Assembly (NCBI GenBank): GCA_001298545.1
Contig: LJCX01000005.1
Coordinates: 62,001 to 126,000, forward strand
Source: Actinobacteria bacterium OV320
Lineage (GTDB): Bacteria; Actinomycetota; Actinomycetes; Streptomycetales; Streptomycetaceae
Direction: 5' to 3'
DNA length: 64,000 nucleotides
The translations under genes were made by a program, and so were the position numbers. Below are positions 7,771 to 15,532 of this stretch, piece by piece (within the stretch, counting starts at the first letter, position 1; each line of letters starts with the position of its first letter). Below the pieces are notes generated by a model, which saw only the letters and a list, made by a program, of their open reading frames with translations, searched no databases and was not told the DNA's origin.

Positions 7771-9132
7771 CTACAGCACCGGCAGGTTCTTCCGCAGTTC
7801 GAAGGCGGTGACCTCGCTGCGGTACTCCTCCCACTCCGCCTTCTTGTTGCGCAGGAAGAAGTCGAAGACGTGCTCGCCGAGGGTCTCGGCGACGAGGTCG
7901 CTGCGCTCCATCAGGCTCAGGGCCTCGCCGAGGTTCTGCGGGAGGGGCTCGATGCCCATCGCGCGGCGCTCGGCGTCGGACAGGGCCCAGACGTCGTCCT
8001 CGGCGCCCGGCGGAAGCTCGTAGCCCTCCTCGACGCCCTTGAGGCCGGCCGCGAGGAGCATGGCGTAGGCCAGGTACGGGTTGGTGCCGGAGTCGAGGGA
8101 GCGGACCTCGATGCGCGCGGAGCCCGTCTTGCCAGGCTTGTACATCGGCACGCGGACCAGCGCGGAGCGGTTGTTGTGGCCCCAGCAGATGTACGACGGC
8201 GCCTCGCCGCCCGCGCCGGCCGTGCGCTCGGAGCCGCCCCAGATGCGCTTGTAGGAGTTGACCCACTGGTTGGTGACGGCGGCGATCTCGGCGGCGTGCT
8301 TCAGCAGACCGGCGATGAAGGACCGGCCGACCTTGGAGAGCTGGTACTCCGCGCCCGACTCGTAGAACGCGTTGCGGTCACCCTCGAAGAGGGAGAGGTG
8401 CGTGTGCATGCCACTGCCGGGGTGCTCGGAGAACGGCTTCGGCATGAAGGTCGCCTGGACCCCCTGCTCCAGCGCGACCTGCTTCATGACCAGGCGGAAC
8501 GTCATGATGTTGTCGGCCGTGGAGAGCGCGTCGGCGTAGCGCAGGTCGATCTCCTGCTGGCCGGGGGCGCCCTCGTGGTGGGAGAACTCGACCGAGATGC
8601 CCATCGACTCGAGCATGGTGATCGCCTGGCGGCGGAAGTCCATGCCCACGTTCTGCGGGGTGTGGTCGAAGTAGCCGGAGTTGTCGGCCGGGGTCGGCCG
8701 GGAGCCGTCGGTCGGCTTATCCTTCAGCAGGAAGAACTCGATCTCCGGGTGGGTGTAGAAGGTGAAGCCCAGGTCGGAGGCGCGCGCCAGGGCGCGCTTC
8801 AGCACGTACCTCGGGTCCGCGAAGGACGGCGAGCCGTCCGGCATGAGGATGTCGCAGAACATCCGGGCGGTACCGGGGGCCTCCGCGCGCCAGGGCAACA
8901 CCTGGAAGGTGGAGGGATCCGGCTTGGCGATCATGTCGGACTCGTAGACCCGGGCGAAGCCCTCGATCGCGGAGCCGTCGAAGCCGATGCCCTCGTCGAA
9001 GGCCTGTTCGAGCTCGGCCGGGGCCACGGCGACGGACTTGAGGAAGCCCAGCACGTCCGTGAACCACAGCCGTACGAACCGGATGTCGCGCTCCTCCAAC
9101 GTCCGGAGCACGAACTCCTGCTGCTTGTCCAT
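7771..9132 (-). CDS. glnA2: Glutamine-synthetase-family enzyme, GlnA2 (gamma-glutamylpolyamine synthetase type)
   Basis: A 453-residue member of the glutamine synthetase fold. Seen in the sequence: the beta-grasp N-terminus, an active-site Glu region HPEIEFFLL, the ATP-site motif GSGMHTHLS near residue 236, NSYKRIWGG and the C-terminal RIEVRSLDSGTNPYLAYAML. The protein closely matches my memory of S. coelicolor GlnA2 (SCO2241), which in published work makes gamma-glutamylpolyamines from glutamate, ATP and polyamines rather than glutamine. The start is placed at MDKQQEF (9132); an ATG five codons upstream (9147) is possible. It is convergent with the unknown gene and divergent from hmp. An alternative is a true type I glutamine synthetase, less likely because GlnA belongs elsewhere in this synteny. 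Confidence 0.85.
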   Translation of the reverse strand: MDKQQEFVLRTLEERDIRFVRLWFTDVLGFLKSVAVAPAELEQAFDEGIGFDGSAIEGFARVYESDMIAKPDPSTFQVLPWRAEAPGTARMFCDILMPDGSPSFADPRYVLKRALARASDLGFTFYTHPEIEFFLLKDKPTDGSRPTPADNSGYFDHTPQNVGMDFRRQAITMLESMGISVEFSHHEGAPGQQEIDLRYADALSTADNIMTFRLVMKQVALEQGVQATFMPKPFSEHPGSGMHTHLSLFEGDRNAFYESGAEYQLSKVGRSFIAGLLKHAAEIAAVTNQWVNSYKRIWGGSERTAGAGGEAPSYICWGHNNRSALVRVPMYKPGKTGSARIEVRSLDSGTNPYLAYAMLLAAGLKGVEEGYELPPGAEDDVWALSDAERRAMGIEPLPQNLGEALSLMERSDLVAETLGEHVFDFFLRNKKAEWEEYRSEVTAFELRKNLPVL

Positions 9133-9464
9133 CTTGCGCTTCCCCATCCTTGCTGGTCAGGCCGCCTGTTTCCCGTCCCACGGAGAGGCGGTCGGGCACC
9201 CGAGCATCACACCACAACACCATTTCATGCGCGTTGCCGACCATGATCGCCTCGGCGACCCGGGCCTGAACGCCGCACGTCCGGCAGATGTACTGCCTCG
9301 CGTCCGGCGGGCGTACTGCTCTGCTGCCCATCTTGCCTGCTCGCACCGACATCCGTAATGCCCCACCCCCTCCGTCCCGTCACACCCATTTAATTTGCAT
9401 CTCAGATGCAAGTTTAACTAGCGTGCCGGACAGCAGAACACCGAGTGAGCTTTGAGGAGCCCCG
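9133..9464. other. Intergenic region between glnA2 and hmp
   Basis: About 330 bases without a supported gene. It holds the two divergent promoters and the NsrR-type operator at 9392-9414. Short open frames here have no codon bias or homology I recognise. Confidence 0.6.
9392..9414. promoter_or_regulatory. NsrR-type operator of hmp
   Basis: An 11-1-11 inverted repeat: AATTTGCATCT, a central C, AGATGCAAGTT. Ten of eleven positions are symmetric. It lies 50 bases ahead of the hmp start and resembles the operator upstream of the Rrf2/nsrR gene (11848-11870) at 18 of 23 positions. Confidence 0.75.
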
Positions 9465-10664
9465 ATGCTGTCCGAACAGTCCGCTGCCACCGTCCGCGCC
9501 ACCCTCCCCGCCGTGGGCGCGGCCATCGGTGAGATCACCGAGCGCTTCTACGCCGGCCTCTTCGCGGCGCATCCGGAACTCCTCCGGGACCTGTTCAACC
9601 GCGGCAACCAGGCGGCGGGCACCCAGCGCCAGGCGCTGGCCGGGTCCATAGCCGCCTTCGCCACGCGTCTCGTCCAGCCCGCGCAGGACCGCCCGCAGGA
9701 CCGCCCCGACGCGATGCTCACCCGCATCGCCCACAAGCACGCCTCCCTCGGCATCGCGCCCGAGCAGTACGAGGTCGTCCACGAGCACCTGTTCGCCGCC
9801 ATCGCCGAGGTCCTGGGCGAGGCGGTCACCCCCGAGGTCGCCGCGGCCTGGGACGAGGTCTACTGGCTGATGGCGAACGCGCTGATCGCCATCGAGCGCC
9901 GCCTGTACGAGGAGAGCGGGGGCGACGCCTGGCGCGAGTGGGAGGTCGTGGAACGCGTCCGGGAGACCGCGGACGTCGTCACCTTCGGCCTGCGCCCGGT
10001 CGACGGCGCACCGGTACGGGACTTCCGGGCCGGCCAGTACGTGTCCGTCCGCACGCAACTGCCCGACGGAGCACGCCAGATACGGCAGTACAGCCTCTCC
10101 GGCGCACCGGGGGCCGACGTGCGCCGGATCAGCGTCAAGCGGGTGCCCGGCGGGGCGACGACACCGGAGGGCCAGGTCTCGAACCACCTCCACGCGCGCG
10201 TGGAGGTGGGCAGTGTGCTGGAGCTCTCCGAGCCGTACGGCGATCTCGTCCTCGCCGACGCCGTGGGCACCCCCCTGCTCCTCGCCTCGGCCGGCATCGG
10301 CGTCACCCCGATCGTGGCGATGCTGGCCCACCTCGCCGCCACCGGCCACGACGCGCCGGTCACGGTCGTCCACGCCGACCGCTCCCCCGCGGACCACGCC
10401 CTGCGCACGGACCACGAGACGTACGCGGCGAAGCTGCCGGACGCGTCCGTGCACCTCTGGTACGAGCGGGAGGCGCCGTCCCACGCCCGGACCGGTCTGG
10501 CCGACCTCACGGACGTCCCCCTGGCGCCGGGCACGCGCGCGTACCTGTGCGGCCCGCTGCCGTTCATGCGGGCGGTGCGGGCGCAGCTGATCGAGAAGGG
10601 GGTCGCCCCGGCGGACGTGCACTACGAGGTGTTCGGCCCGGACCTGTGGCTGGCACGGGCCTGA
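9465..10664 (+). CDS. hmp: Flavohaemoglobin (nitric oxide dioxygenase)
   Basis: A 399-residue flavohaemoprotein that oxidises NO to nitrate with O2 and NAD(P)H. The globin domain (about 1-135) has the proximal-haem stretch HKHASLGIAPEQYEVV; the FAD domain (about 150-255) has RQYSLSGAP near residue 206; the NAD domain has GIGVTPIVAML near 277 and CGPLPFM and the C-terminal YEVFGPD, all hallmarks of the family. The ATG at 9465 has a GAGGAG site six bases ahead. It is preceded by an NsrR-type operator, and an nsrR-type gene lies 0.7 kb downstream on the other strand, so induction by NO is likely. Confidence 0.95.
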   Translation: MLSEQSAATVRATLPAVGAAIGEITERFYAGLFAAHPELLRDLFNRGNQAAGTQRQALAGSIAAFATRLVQPAQDRPQDRPDAMLTRIAHKHASLGIAPEQYEVVHEHLFAAIAEVLGEAVTPEVAAAWDEVYWLMANALIAIERRLYEESGGDAWREWEVVERVRETADVVTFGLRPVDGAPVRDFRAGQYVSVRTQLPDGARQIRQYSLSGAPGADVRRISVKRVPGGATTPEGQVSNHLHARVEVGSVLELSEPYGDLVLADAVGTPLLLASAGIGVTPIVAMLAHLAATGHDAPVTVVHADRSPADHALRTDHETYAAKLPDASVHLWYEREAPSHARTGLADLTDVPLAPGTRAYLCGPLPFMRAVRAQLIEKGVAPADVHYEVFGPDLWLARA

Positions 10665-10972
10665 GAAGGGGCCCGCACGACACCCGGACCCGCCCTCGCC
10701 GCACCCTCCCGGCTCGGCTCAGCCCCACGCCCGCGACAGGCTCCGCGTGACGGCCGAACCGAGGATGCGCACGCCGTGCGTCGATCCCGGGTCGATGCCG
10801 GTGAGCTCCCGCACCCACCCGGACGACCCGCCCTACGCCCTACGCCCTGCCCCGCACCCCGTTCCACCCACGTCCCACCCTCGCCGCGGCCCGGCTGCTC
10901 CCGGACCGCGGCGAGCCCGGGATCGCGTCGTCGGGCGGGGAACGGCCAGGGGATCGGCACGGGTGGCCCGGC
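10665..10972. other. Intergenic region, nothing recognised
   Basis: 308 bases between the convergent hmp and the small gene at 10973. No hairpin terminator, repeat or credible reading frame was found. Confidence 0.5.
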
Positions 10973-11239
10973 TCAGTACGGCCGCGGTATCTCGTGCTCG
11001 TCCAACGCGGCGCCGTAGCGCTCCAGCAGGGCGTCGAGGCCGGCCAGGAGAAGCCCGGCGGCGTCGCGGGCGTCGCCCAGGTCACCGCGGTCGCACGCCT
11101 CCACCAGCTCCGCCATGTCGGTGCGGAGGATGTGCAGGGAGTCGCCCTGCACCAGAACCCCGGGGAAGCGTCGGCCGGGCAGGCGGACTACGGCGTTGTT
11201 GCCGCCGGCGGTGAACAGCTCTGCTTCGATGCGTTCCAT
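10973..11239 (-). CDS. Small conserved protein (DUF6959-like)
   Basis: An 88-residue soluble protein starting MERIEAELFTAGGNNAVVRL and containing GRRFPGVLVQGDSLHILR, which I associate with the streptomycete family DUF6959 (from memory). The second half is an amphipathic helix pair rich in Ala, Leu and Asp. The ATG at 11239 is chosen because the conserved block begins there; the open frame upstream is a shadow of nsrR. The function of the family is not known. It follows nsrR on the same strand with a 148-base gap, so co-transcription is possible but unproven. Confidence 0.65.
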   Translation of the reverse strand: MERIEAELFTAGGNNAVVRLPGRRFPGVLVQGDSLHILRTDMAELVEACDRGDLGDARDAAGLLLAGLDALLERYGAALDEHEIPRPY

Positions 11240-11387
11240 CGGGCCATCCAATCCGGCCCGGCGAGGTGGCGACAACCGCATTGGCAGGGGGGAAGCGTGA
11301 AGGACGGGGCGGACGGGACCCGGAAACCACGGCTGACGTGGGGTGCGGACACGGATCCGGCTCCGGTCACGGGCCGGCGCCCGGGCC

Positions 11388-11831
11388 TCAGGCGAGTCTC
11401 GAGATCCCCAGCAGCAGCGGACCCGTCGGTTCCGCCACGATGTCCGCGACCGTGATCGGGTCCAGGGACGCGAAGAACGCCTCCTGAGCCCGGCGCAGGG
11501 CGCCGCGCAGCCGGCAGGCCGAGGCCAGGGGGCAGGGGGTGGCGCCCTCGCAGTCGACGACGTCGCCGTCCCCCTCGAAGGCGCGGACCACCGTACCGAC
11601 GGAGGCGGCGCGGCCCCGGTCGGTGAGGGCCAGGCCGCCGCCCCTGCCCCGCCGGGCCTCCAGCAGGCCCATGTGCTGGAGCTCGGCGACGACCTTGGCC
11701 GCGTGGGTGTAGGGGACCTCCATGGCGGCCGCCACGTCACGGGTCGTGGGGGTCGCCTCCGGGGTGTCGCCCGCCACCGCGAGTCGCATGAGGACGCGCA
11801 GTGCCAGGTCGGTGGATCGCAACAGCCGCAT
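11388..11831 (-). CDS. nsrR: Rrf2-family iron-sulphur regulator, NsrR type
   Basis: A 147-residue Rrf2 protein. The winged helix-turn-helix occupies about residues 1-75 (DVAAAMEVPYTHAAKVVAEL), followed by GRGGGLAL wing and then Cys94, Cys100 and Cys106. With Asp8 this matches the Asp8/Cys93/Cys99/Cys105 ligands of the [4Fe-4S] cluster of S. coelicolor NsrR, so the protein should sense NO and release DNA when nitrosylated. The ATG at 11831 lacks a ribosome-binding site; a very short or absent leader is likely. Its own promoter holds an operator like that of hmp, so it probably represses both. Confidence 0.93.
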   Translation of the reverse strand: MRLLRSTDLALRVLMRLAVAGDTPEATPTTRDVAAAMEVPYTHAAKVVAELQHMGLLEARRGRGGGLALTDRGRAASVGTVVRAFEGDGDVVDCEGATPCPLASACRLRGALRRAQEAFFASLDPITVADIVAEPTGPLLLGISRLA

Positions 11832-11847
11832 GGGAGGAAGCGTAAAT

Positions 11848-11870
11848 AATGCGCATCTCCGATTCAAATT
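11848..11870. promoter_or_regulatory. NsrR-type operator of nsrR
   Basis: AATGCGCATCT, central C, CGATTCAAATT: an imperfect 11-1-11 inverted repeat starting 17 bases upstream of the nsrR start codon. It matches the hmp operator at 18 of 23 positions. It would give autoregulation. Confidence 0.7.
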
Positions 11871-12000
11871 ATTCGCCCGCGCTCCCCCTCGCCCCTCTCT
11901 TGGCTGTGACCCGCCTACGACTTTCCCCGTCTCCCCATTACGATCAGCGGACTCGCACACCCCGACCGTCCCGCCCCTTTTCCCCAGAAGGACAGGCCAC

Positions 12001-12669
12001 ATGGGTTCCGCCGACAAGACCGGCAGCGCGGCGCGCAAGGCGCGCATAGAGGAGATGCGGCGGGCCGAGCAGGTCCGTGAGCGTCGTAACCGGTTTCTCG
12101 TGATCGGCGGCAGTGTCGTCGCCGTGGTCGCGCTGGTCGCCGGTGGTGTGTTCGTCGTGAAGTCGCAGTCCGGCGACGACAAGGACACCGCCGCCGACGG
12201 CAAGGCGGCCTCGGGTCACTTCGTCACGGGTGCGGACGGGGTCAAGACGTGGAAGGGCACGCTCGGGCGTACCCACGTCACCAGGACCGTGAAGTACCCG
12301 ACCGAGCCCCCCGTCGGCGGGGACCACAACCAGGTCTGGATGAACTGCAACGGTGACGTCTACACCAAGGCCCTCGACAACATGAACGCCGTGCACTCGC
12401 TCGAGCACGGCGCGGTCTGGGTGACGTACAACAGCAAGGCGAGCAAGGCCGACGTCGACGCGCTCGCCGCCAAGGTCAAGAAGACGCCCTACACGCTCAT
12501 GAGCCCGGACGACGCCCAGGCCGACCCGATCATGCTCACCGCGTGGGGACACCAGCGCACGGTGACGAGCGCGAGCGACGCGAACGTGGACACGTTCCTC
12601 GAGAAGTTCGTGCAGGGCGAGCAGACGCCCGAGCCGGGCGCCGCCTGCACGGGTGGTCTGTCGAAGTGA
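12001..12669 (+). CDS. DUF3105 membrane-anchored protein
   Basis: A 222-residue protein: a charged cytoplasmic N-terminus (KARIEEMRRAEQVRERRNR), one transmembrane helix at about residues 32-50, then an exported DUF3105 domain with the typical PPVGGDHNQVWMNCN, AVHSLEHGAVWVTY and MLTAWGHQRTV blocks. The conserved His, Cys and Trp positions suggest metal or haem binding, but the function is not established. The ATG at 12001 fits the start of the charged segment. It is coupled to the following DUF305 gene by a GTGA stop/start overlap, a pairing seen in many actinomycetes. Confidence 0.9.
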   Translation: MGSADKTGSAARKARIEEMRRAEQVRERRNRFLVIGGSVVAVVALVAGGVFVVKSQSGDDKDTAADGKAASGHFVTGADGVKTWKGTLGRTHVTRTVKYPTEPPVGGDHNQVWMNCNGDVYTKALDNMNAVHSLEHGAVWVTYNSKASKADVDALAAKVKKTPYTLMSPDDAQADPIMLTAWGHQRTVTSASDANVDTFLEKFVQGEQTPEPGAACTGGLSK

Positions 12670-13280
12670 GGTACGCGGGAGTGGCGGTGGCCGTGGCCGG
12701 AGTGCTCGTCGCCGCCGGGGCCATCACCTACTCCGTCGCCGAGGACGGCTCGGCGGACACCGCACCGCCCGCCGCCGACTCCGCCGACGCCGGGTTCGCC
12801 CGGGACATGGCGGTGCACCACCAGCAGGCCGTCGAGATGTCGTACATCGTGCGGGACCGGACGACCGACGAGGACATCCGGCGGCTCGCCTACGACATCG
12901 CGCAGACGCAGGCCAACCAGCGCGGCATGCTGCTGGGCTGGCTCGATCTGTGGGGGCTGCCGAAGGTGTCGTCGAAGGCGCCGATGAGCTGGATGGGCAT
13001 GGGTGACATGGCCGACGGCGAGGACGGCGCGCTGATGCCGGGCATGGCGACCGACACCGAGCTGAAGAAGCTCGGGACGCTGAACGGCAAGGCGGCCGAG
13101 GTGCTCTTCCTGCAGCTGATGACCGCGCACCACAAGGGCGGTGTCCACATGGCCGAGGGCTGTGTGGACCGGTGCACGGTCGGTGTGGAGAAGCGGCTCG
13201 CGCGGGGCATGGTCGAGGCACAGCGGTCGGAGATCGACCTGATGACGGACCTGCTGAAGGCCCGGGGAGCCAAGCCCTAG
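12666..13280 (+). CDS. DUF305 exported protein
   Basis: A 204-residue protein with an N-terminal hydrophobic signal or anchor (VAVAVAGVLVAAGAITYSVA) and a DUF305 domain: FARDMAVHHQQAVEMS near residue 40 and LMTAHHKGGVHMAE near 155. The paired His-His and Met residues are typical and suggest copper or other metal binding in the ferritin-like fold; this is inference from the family. The GTG start at 12666 overlaps the stop of the DUF3105 gene (GTGA), so the two are translationally coupled. Confidence 0.9.
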   Translation: MRYAGVAVAVAGVLVAAGAITYSVAEDGSADTAPPAADSADAGFARDMAVHHQQAVEMSYIVRDRTTDEDIRRLAYDIAQTQANQRGMLLGWLDLWGLPKVSSKAPMSWMGMGDMADGEDGALMPGMATDTELKKLGTLNGKAAEVLFLQLMTAHHKGGVHMAEGCVDRCTVGVEKRLARGMVEAQRSEIDLMTDLLKARGAKP

Positions 13281-13478
13281 GACGGGCTCGGCCGACCCAC
13301 GGGAGAACAACCCATAGGGTTTTCCCTCGATTTCACGGACGTATCCGTCAAATCAGCCCAGCAAGCGGTCACTTGGGCGCTTCTTGGTGTTCGCATTCCC
13401 CTGGCATGAACGGTTCATCGCAAGAGTGGCCAGCACGCCGAGTGATCCACTCGCGTCGAACCACATACAGGGGGTCCT

Positions 13479-15419
13479 ATGAGATCCAACCGCGCCGCGC
13501 TGCGCGCCGGAGCGAGCATGGCAGCGACACTGCCCATGATCGCCGGCGCGCTGGCGCTCGGCATACCCGCCGCGCACGCCGCGGACAGCCCGACCCGTGA
13601 CACGCTGGCCGGGACCAAGCCCGCGTGGGCCACGGCGAAGGCGGACAAGGGCTCGACCTCGGACAGCGCCCAGGTCTCCGCCCGCGTCTACCTCGCGGGA
13701 CGGGACGCCGCCGGCCTCGCCGCGTACGCGAAGGCCGTGTCCGACCCCGCCTCGCCCGCCTACGGCAAGTACCTCTCCGCCCAGCAGTCCCAGGCCCGCT
13801 TCGGCGCGACCGAGGCCCAGGTGGCCGCGGTCAGGTCGTGGCTGACGGCGGCCGGTCTGAAGATCACCGGCACGACCCGGCACTATGTGTCGGTCAGCGG
13901 TGAGGTGGCCGCCGTCGAGAAGGCGTTCGGCACCCAGCTGCACAACTACACCAAGGGCAGCCGGACTTACCGCGCGCCGTCGAAGTCGGCCTCGGCTCCC
14001 GCGAGCCTGGACGGCGCCGTCCTGACCGTCACCGGCCTGGACAACGCACCGCACAAGGCCGCGTCCAAGGACCAGCTCCCGCCGCCGGACGCGGTGTTCA
14101 AGAACTCCGGGCCGTTCTCCTCGTACTACGGCTCCAACACCGCGAGCACCCTCCCCTCGGCGTACGGCAAGAAGATCCCGTACGCCGTGCAGGGGTACAC
14201 CGGCAAGCAGTTGCGGGCCGCGTACGGCGCGGGCGGCTACACCGGCAAGGGGGTGCGCATCGCCATCACCGACGCGTACGCCTCACCGACGATCGCCTAC
14301 GACGCGGCCACCTACGCGAAGGCGCACGGCGACGCGCGCTGGAAGACCGGGCAGCTGTCCCAGGTGCTGCCGTCGGACTACACCCGGACCGAGGAGTGCG
14401 GGGCGGCCGGCTGGTACGGCGAGGAGACCCTCGACGTCGAGGCCGTGCACGCGGTCGCACCGGCCGCGAACGTCACGTACGTGGGCGCCGCGTCCTGCTA
14501 CGACGACGATCTGCTCGACTCGCTCAGCAAGATCGTCGACAACCACCTGGCCGACATCGTCTCCAACTCGTGGGGCGACATCGAGGCCAACCAGACGCCG
14601 GACCTCGCGGCCGCCTACGACCAGGTCTTCCAGTTCGGCGCGGTCGAGGGAATCGGTTTCTACTTCTCCTCCGGCGACAACGGCGACGAGGTCGCCAACA
14701 CCGGGACGAAGCAGGTCGACACCCCGGCCAACTCCGCGTGGGTGACGGCGGTCGGCGGTACCTCGCTGGCGGTCGGCAAGAACGACAAGTACCTGTGGGA
14801 GACCGGCTGGGGCACCGACAAGGCCTCGCTGTCGGCCGACGGCAAGAGCTGGACGGACTTCCCGGGCGCGTACACCTCGGGCGCGGGCGGCGGCACCAGC
14901 AAGACCGTCGCCGAGCCGTACTACCAGAAGGGTGTCGTCCCGAAGGCGCTCGCCACGGCCAACAGCGCCGCCGGCAACCGCGTCGTCCCGGACATCTCGG
15001 CGATCGCCGACCCGAACACCGGCTTCAAGGTGGGCCAGACCCAGACCTTCCCGGACGGGACCGAGCAGTACAGCGAGTACCGCATCGGCGGCACCTCGCT
15101 GGCCGCGCCGGTCATCGCGGCCGTGCAGGCCCTGGGCCAGGAGGCGCGCGGCGGCAAGGCGATCGGCTTCGCCAACCCGACGATCTACTCCAAATACGGC
15201 TCGCGGGTCTACCACGACGTCACGGACAACCCGACCGGGTCCGGGCTCGCGGTCGCGCGCGTCGACTTCGCCAACGGCTACGACGCGGCGGACGGGCTGC
15301 TGACCTCCGTCCGCAGCCTCGGCAAGGACAGCTCGCTGTCCGCCGTGAAGGGCTACGACGACGTCACCGGCGTGGGTACGCCCGCAAACGGTTACGTGGA
15401 GTCGTACCGCAGGCGCTGA
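13479..15419 (+). CDS. Secreted S53-family (sedolisin/kumamolisin-like) serine protease
   Basis: A 646-residue preproenzyme. Signal peptide at about 1-35 (ending AAHAADS), pro-kumamolisin domain at about 60-200 (ARVYLAGRDAAGLAAYAKAV, SVSGEVAAVEKAFGTQLHNY), then the catalytic domain. The sedolisin triad is present: Glu315 and Asp319 in GEETLDVEAVH and Ser540 in GGTSLAAPV, with the oxyanion Asp367 in SNSWGD. These enzymes are acid-active carboxyl-serine endopeptidases, exported and self-activated. The C-terminal region (VYHDVTDNPTG and GYDDVTGVGTP) carries the expected calcium site. Single gene, followed by a hairpin terminator at 15466-15500. Confidence 0.95.
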   Translation: MRSNRAALRAGASMAATLPMIAGALALGIPAAHAADSPTRDTLAGTKPAWATAKADKGSTSDSAQVSARVYLAGRDAAGLAAYAKAVSDPASPAYGKYLSAQQSQARFGATEAQVAAVRSWLTAAGLKITGTTRHYVSVSGEVAAVEKAFGTQLHNYTKGSRTYRAPSKSASAPASLDGAVLTVTGLDNAPHKAASKDQLPPPDAVFKNSGPFSSYYGSNTASTLPSAYGKKIPYAVQGYTGKQLRAAYGAGGYTGKGVRIAITDAYASPTIAYDAATYAKAHGDARWKTGQLSQVLPSDYTRTEECGAAGWYGEETLDVEAVHAVAPAANVTYVGAASCYDDDLLDSLSKIVDNHLADIVSNSWGDIEANQTPDLAAAYDQVFQFGAVEGIGFYFSSGDNGDEVANTGTKQVDTPANSAWVTAVGGTSLAVGKNDKYLWETGWGTDKASLSADGKSWTDFPGAYTSGAGGGTSKTVAEPYYQKGVVPKALATANSAAGNRVVPDISAIADPNTGFKVGQTQTFPDGTEQYSEYRIGGTSLAAPVIAAVQALGQEARGGKAIGFANPTIYSKYGSRVYHDVTDNPTGSGLAVARVDFANGYDAADGLLTSVRSLGKDSSLSAVKGYDDVTGVGTPANGYVESYRRR

Positions 15420-15465
15420 GCAGGCCGTCCGCGTGCCGTGCGCACGTCGGACGCGGAGGGGGCGT

Positions 15466-15500
15466 GGGGGGCGTGGGGTATCCGACACCCCGCGCCCCCC
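15466..15500 (+). terminator. Hairpin after the protease gene
   Basis: GGGGGGCGTGGGGT (15466-15479) pairs with ACCCCGCGCCCCCC (15487-15500) over 14 positions, one of them G-U, with a seven-base loop. Confidence 0.65.
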
Positions 15501-15519
15501 ATCGCGTCGCATTGACGAT

Positions 15520-15525
15520 TACACT
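15520..15525 (+). promoter_or_regulatory. Predicted -10 box of nadE (leaderless)
   Basis: TACACT ends seven bases before the GTG at 15533. No ribosome-binding site is present and no clear -35 box is seen. Confidence 0.4.
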
Positions 15526-15532
15526 GATGCGC

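Noticed and set aside
7771..9132. Assignment as the main glutamine synthetase glnA
   Set aside because: N-terminal sequence and synteny fit GlnA2; GlnA normally lies elsewhere.
9157..9411. Short open frame upstream of glnA2 on the minus strand with several Cys
   Set aside because: It overlaps the NsrR-type operator and shows no codon bias or start signal.
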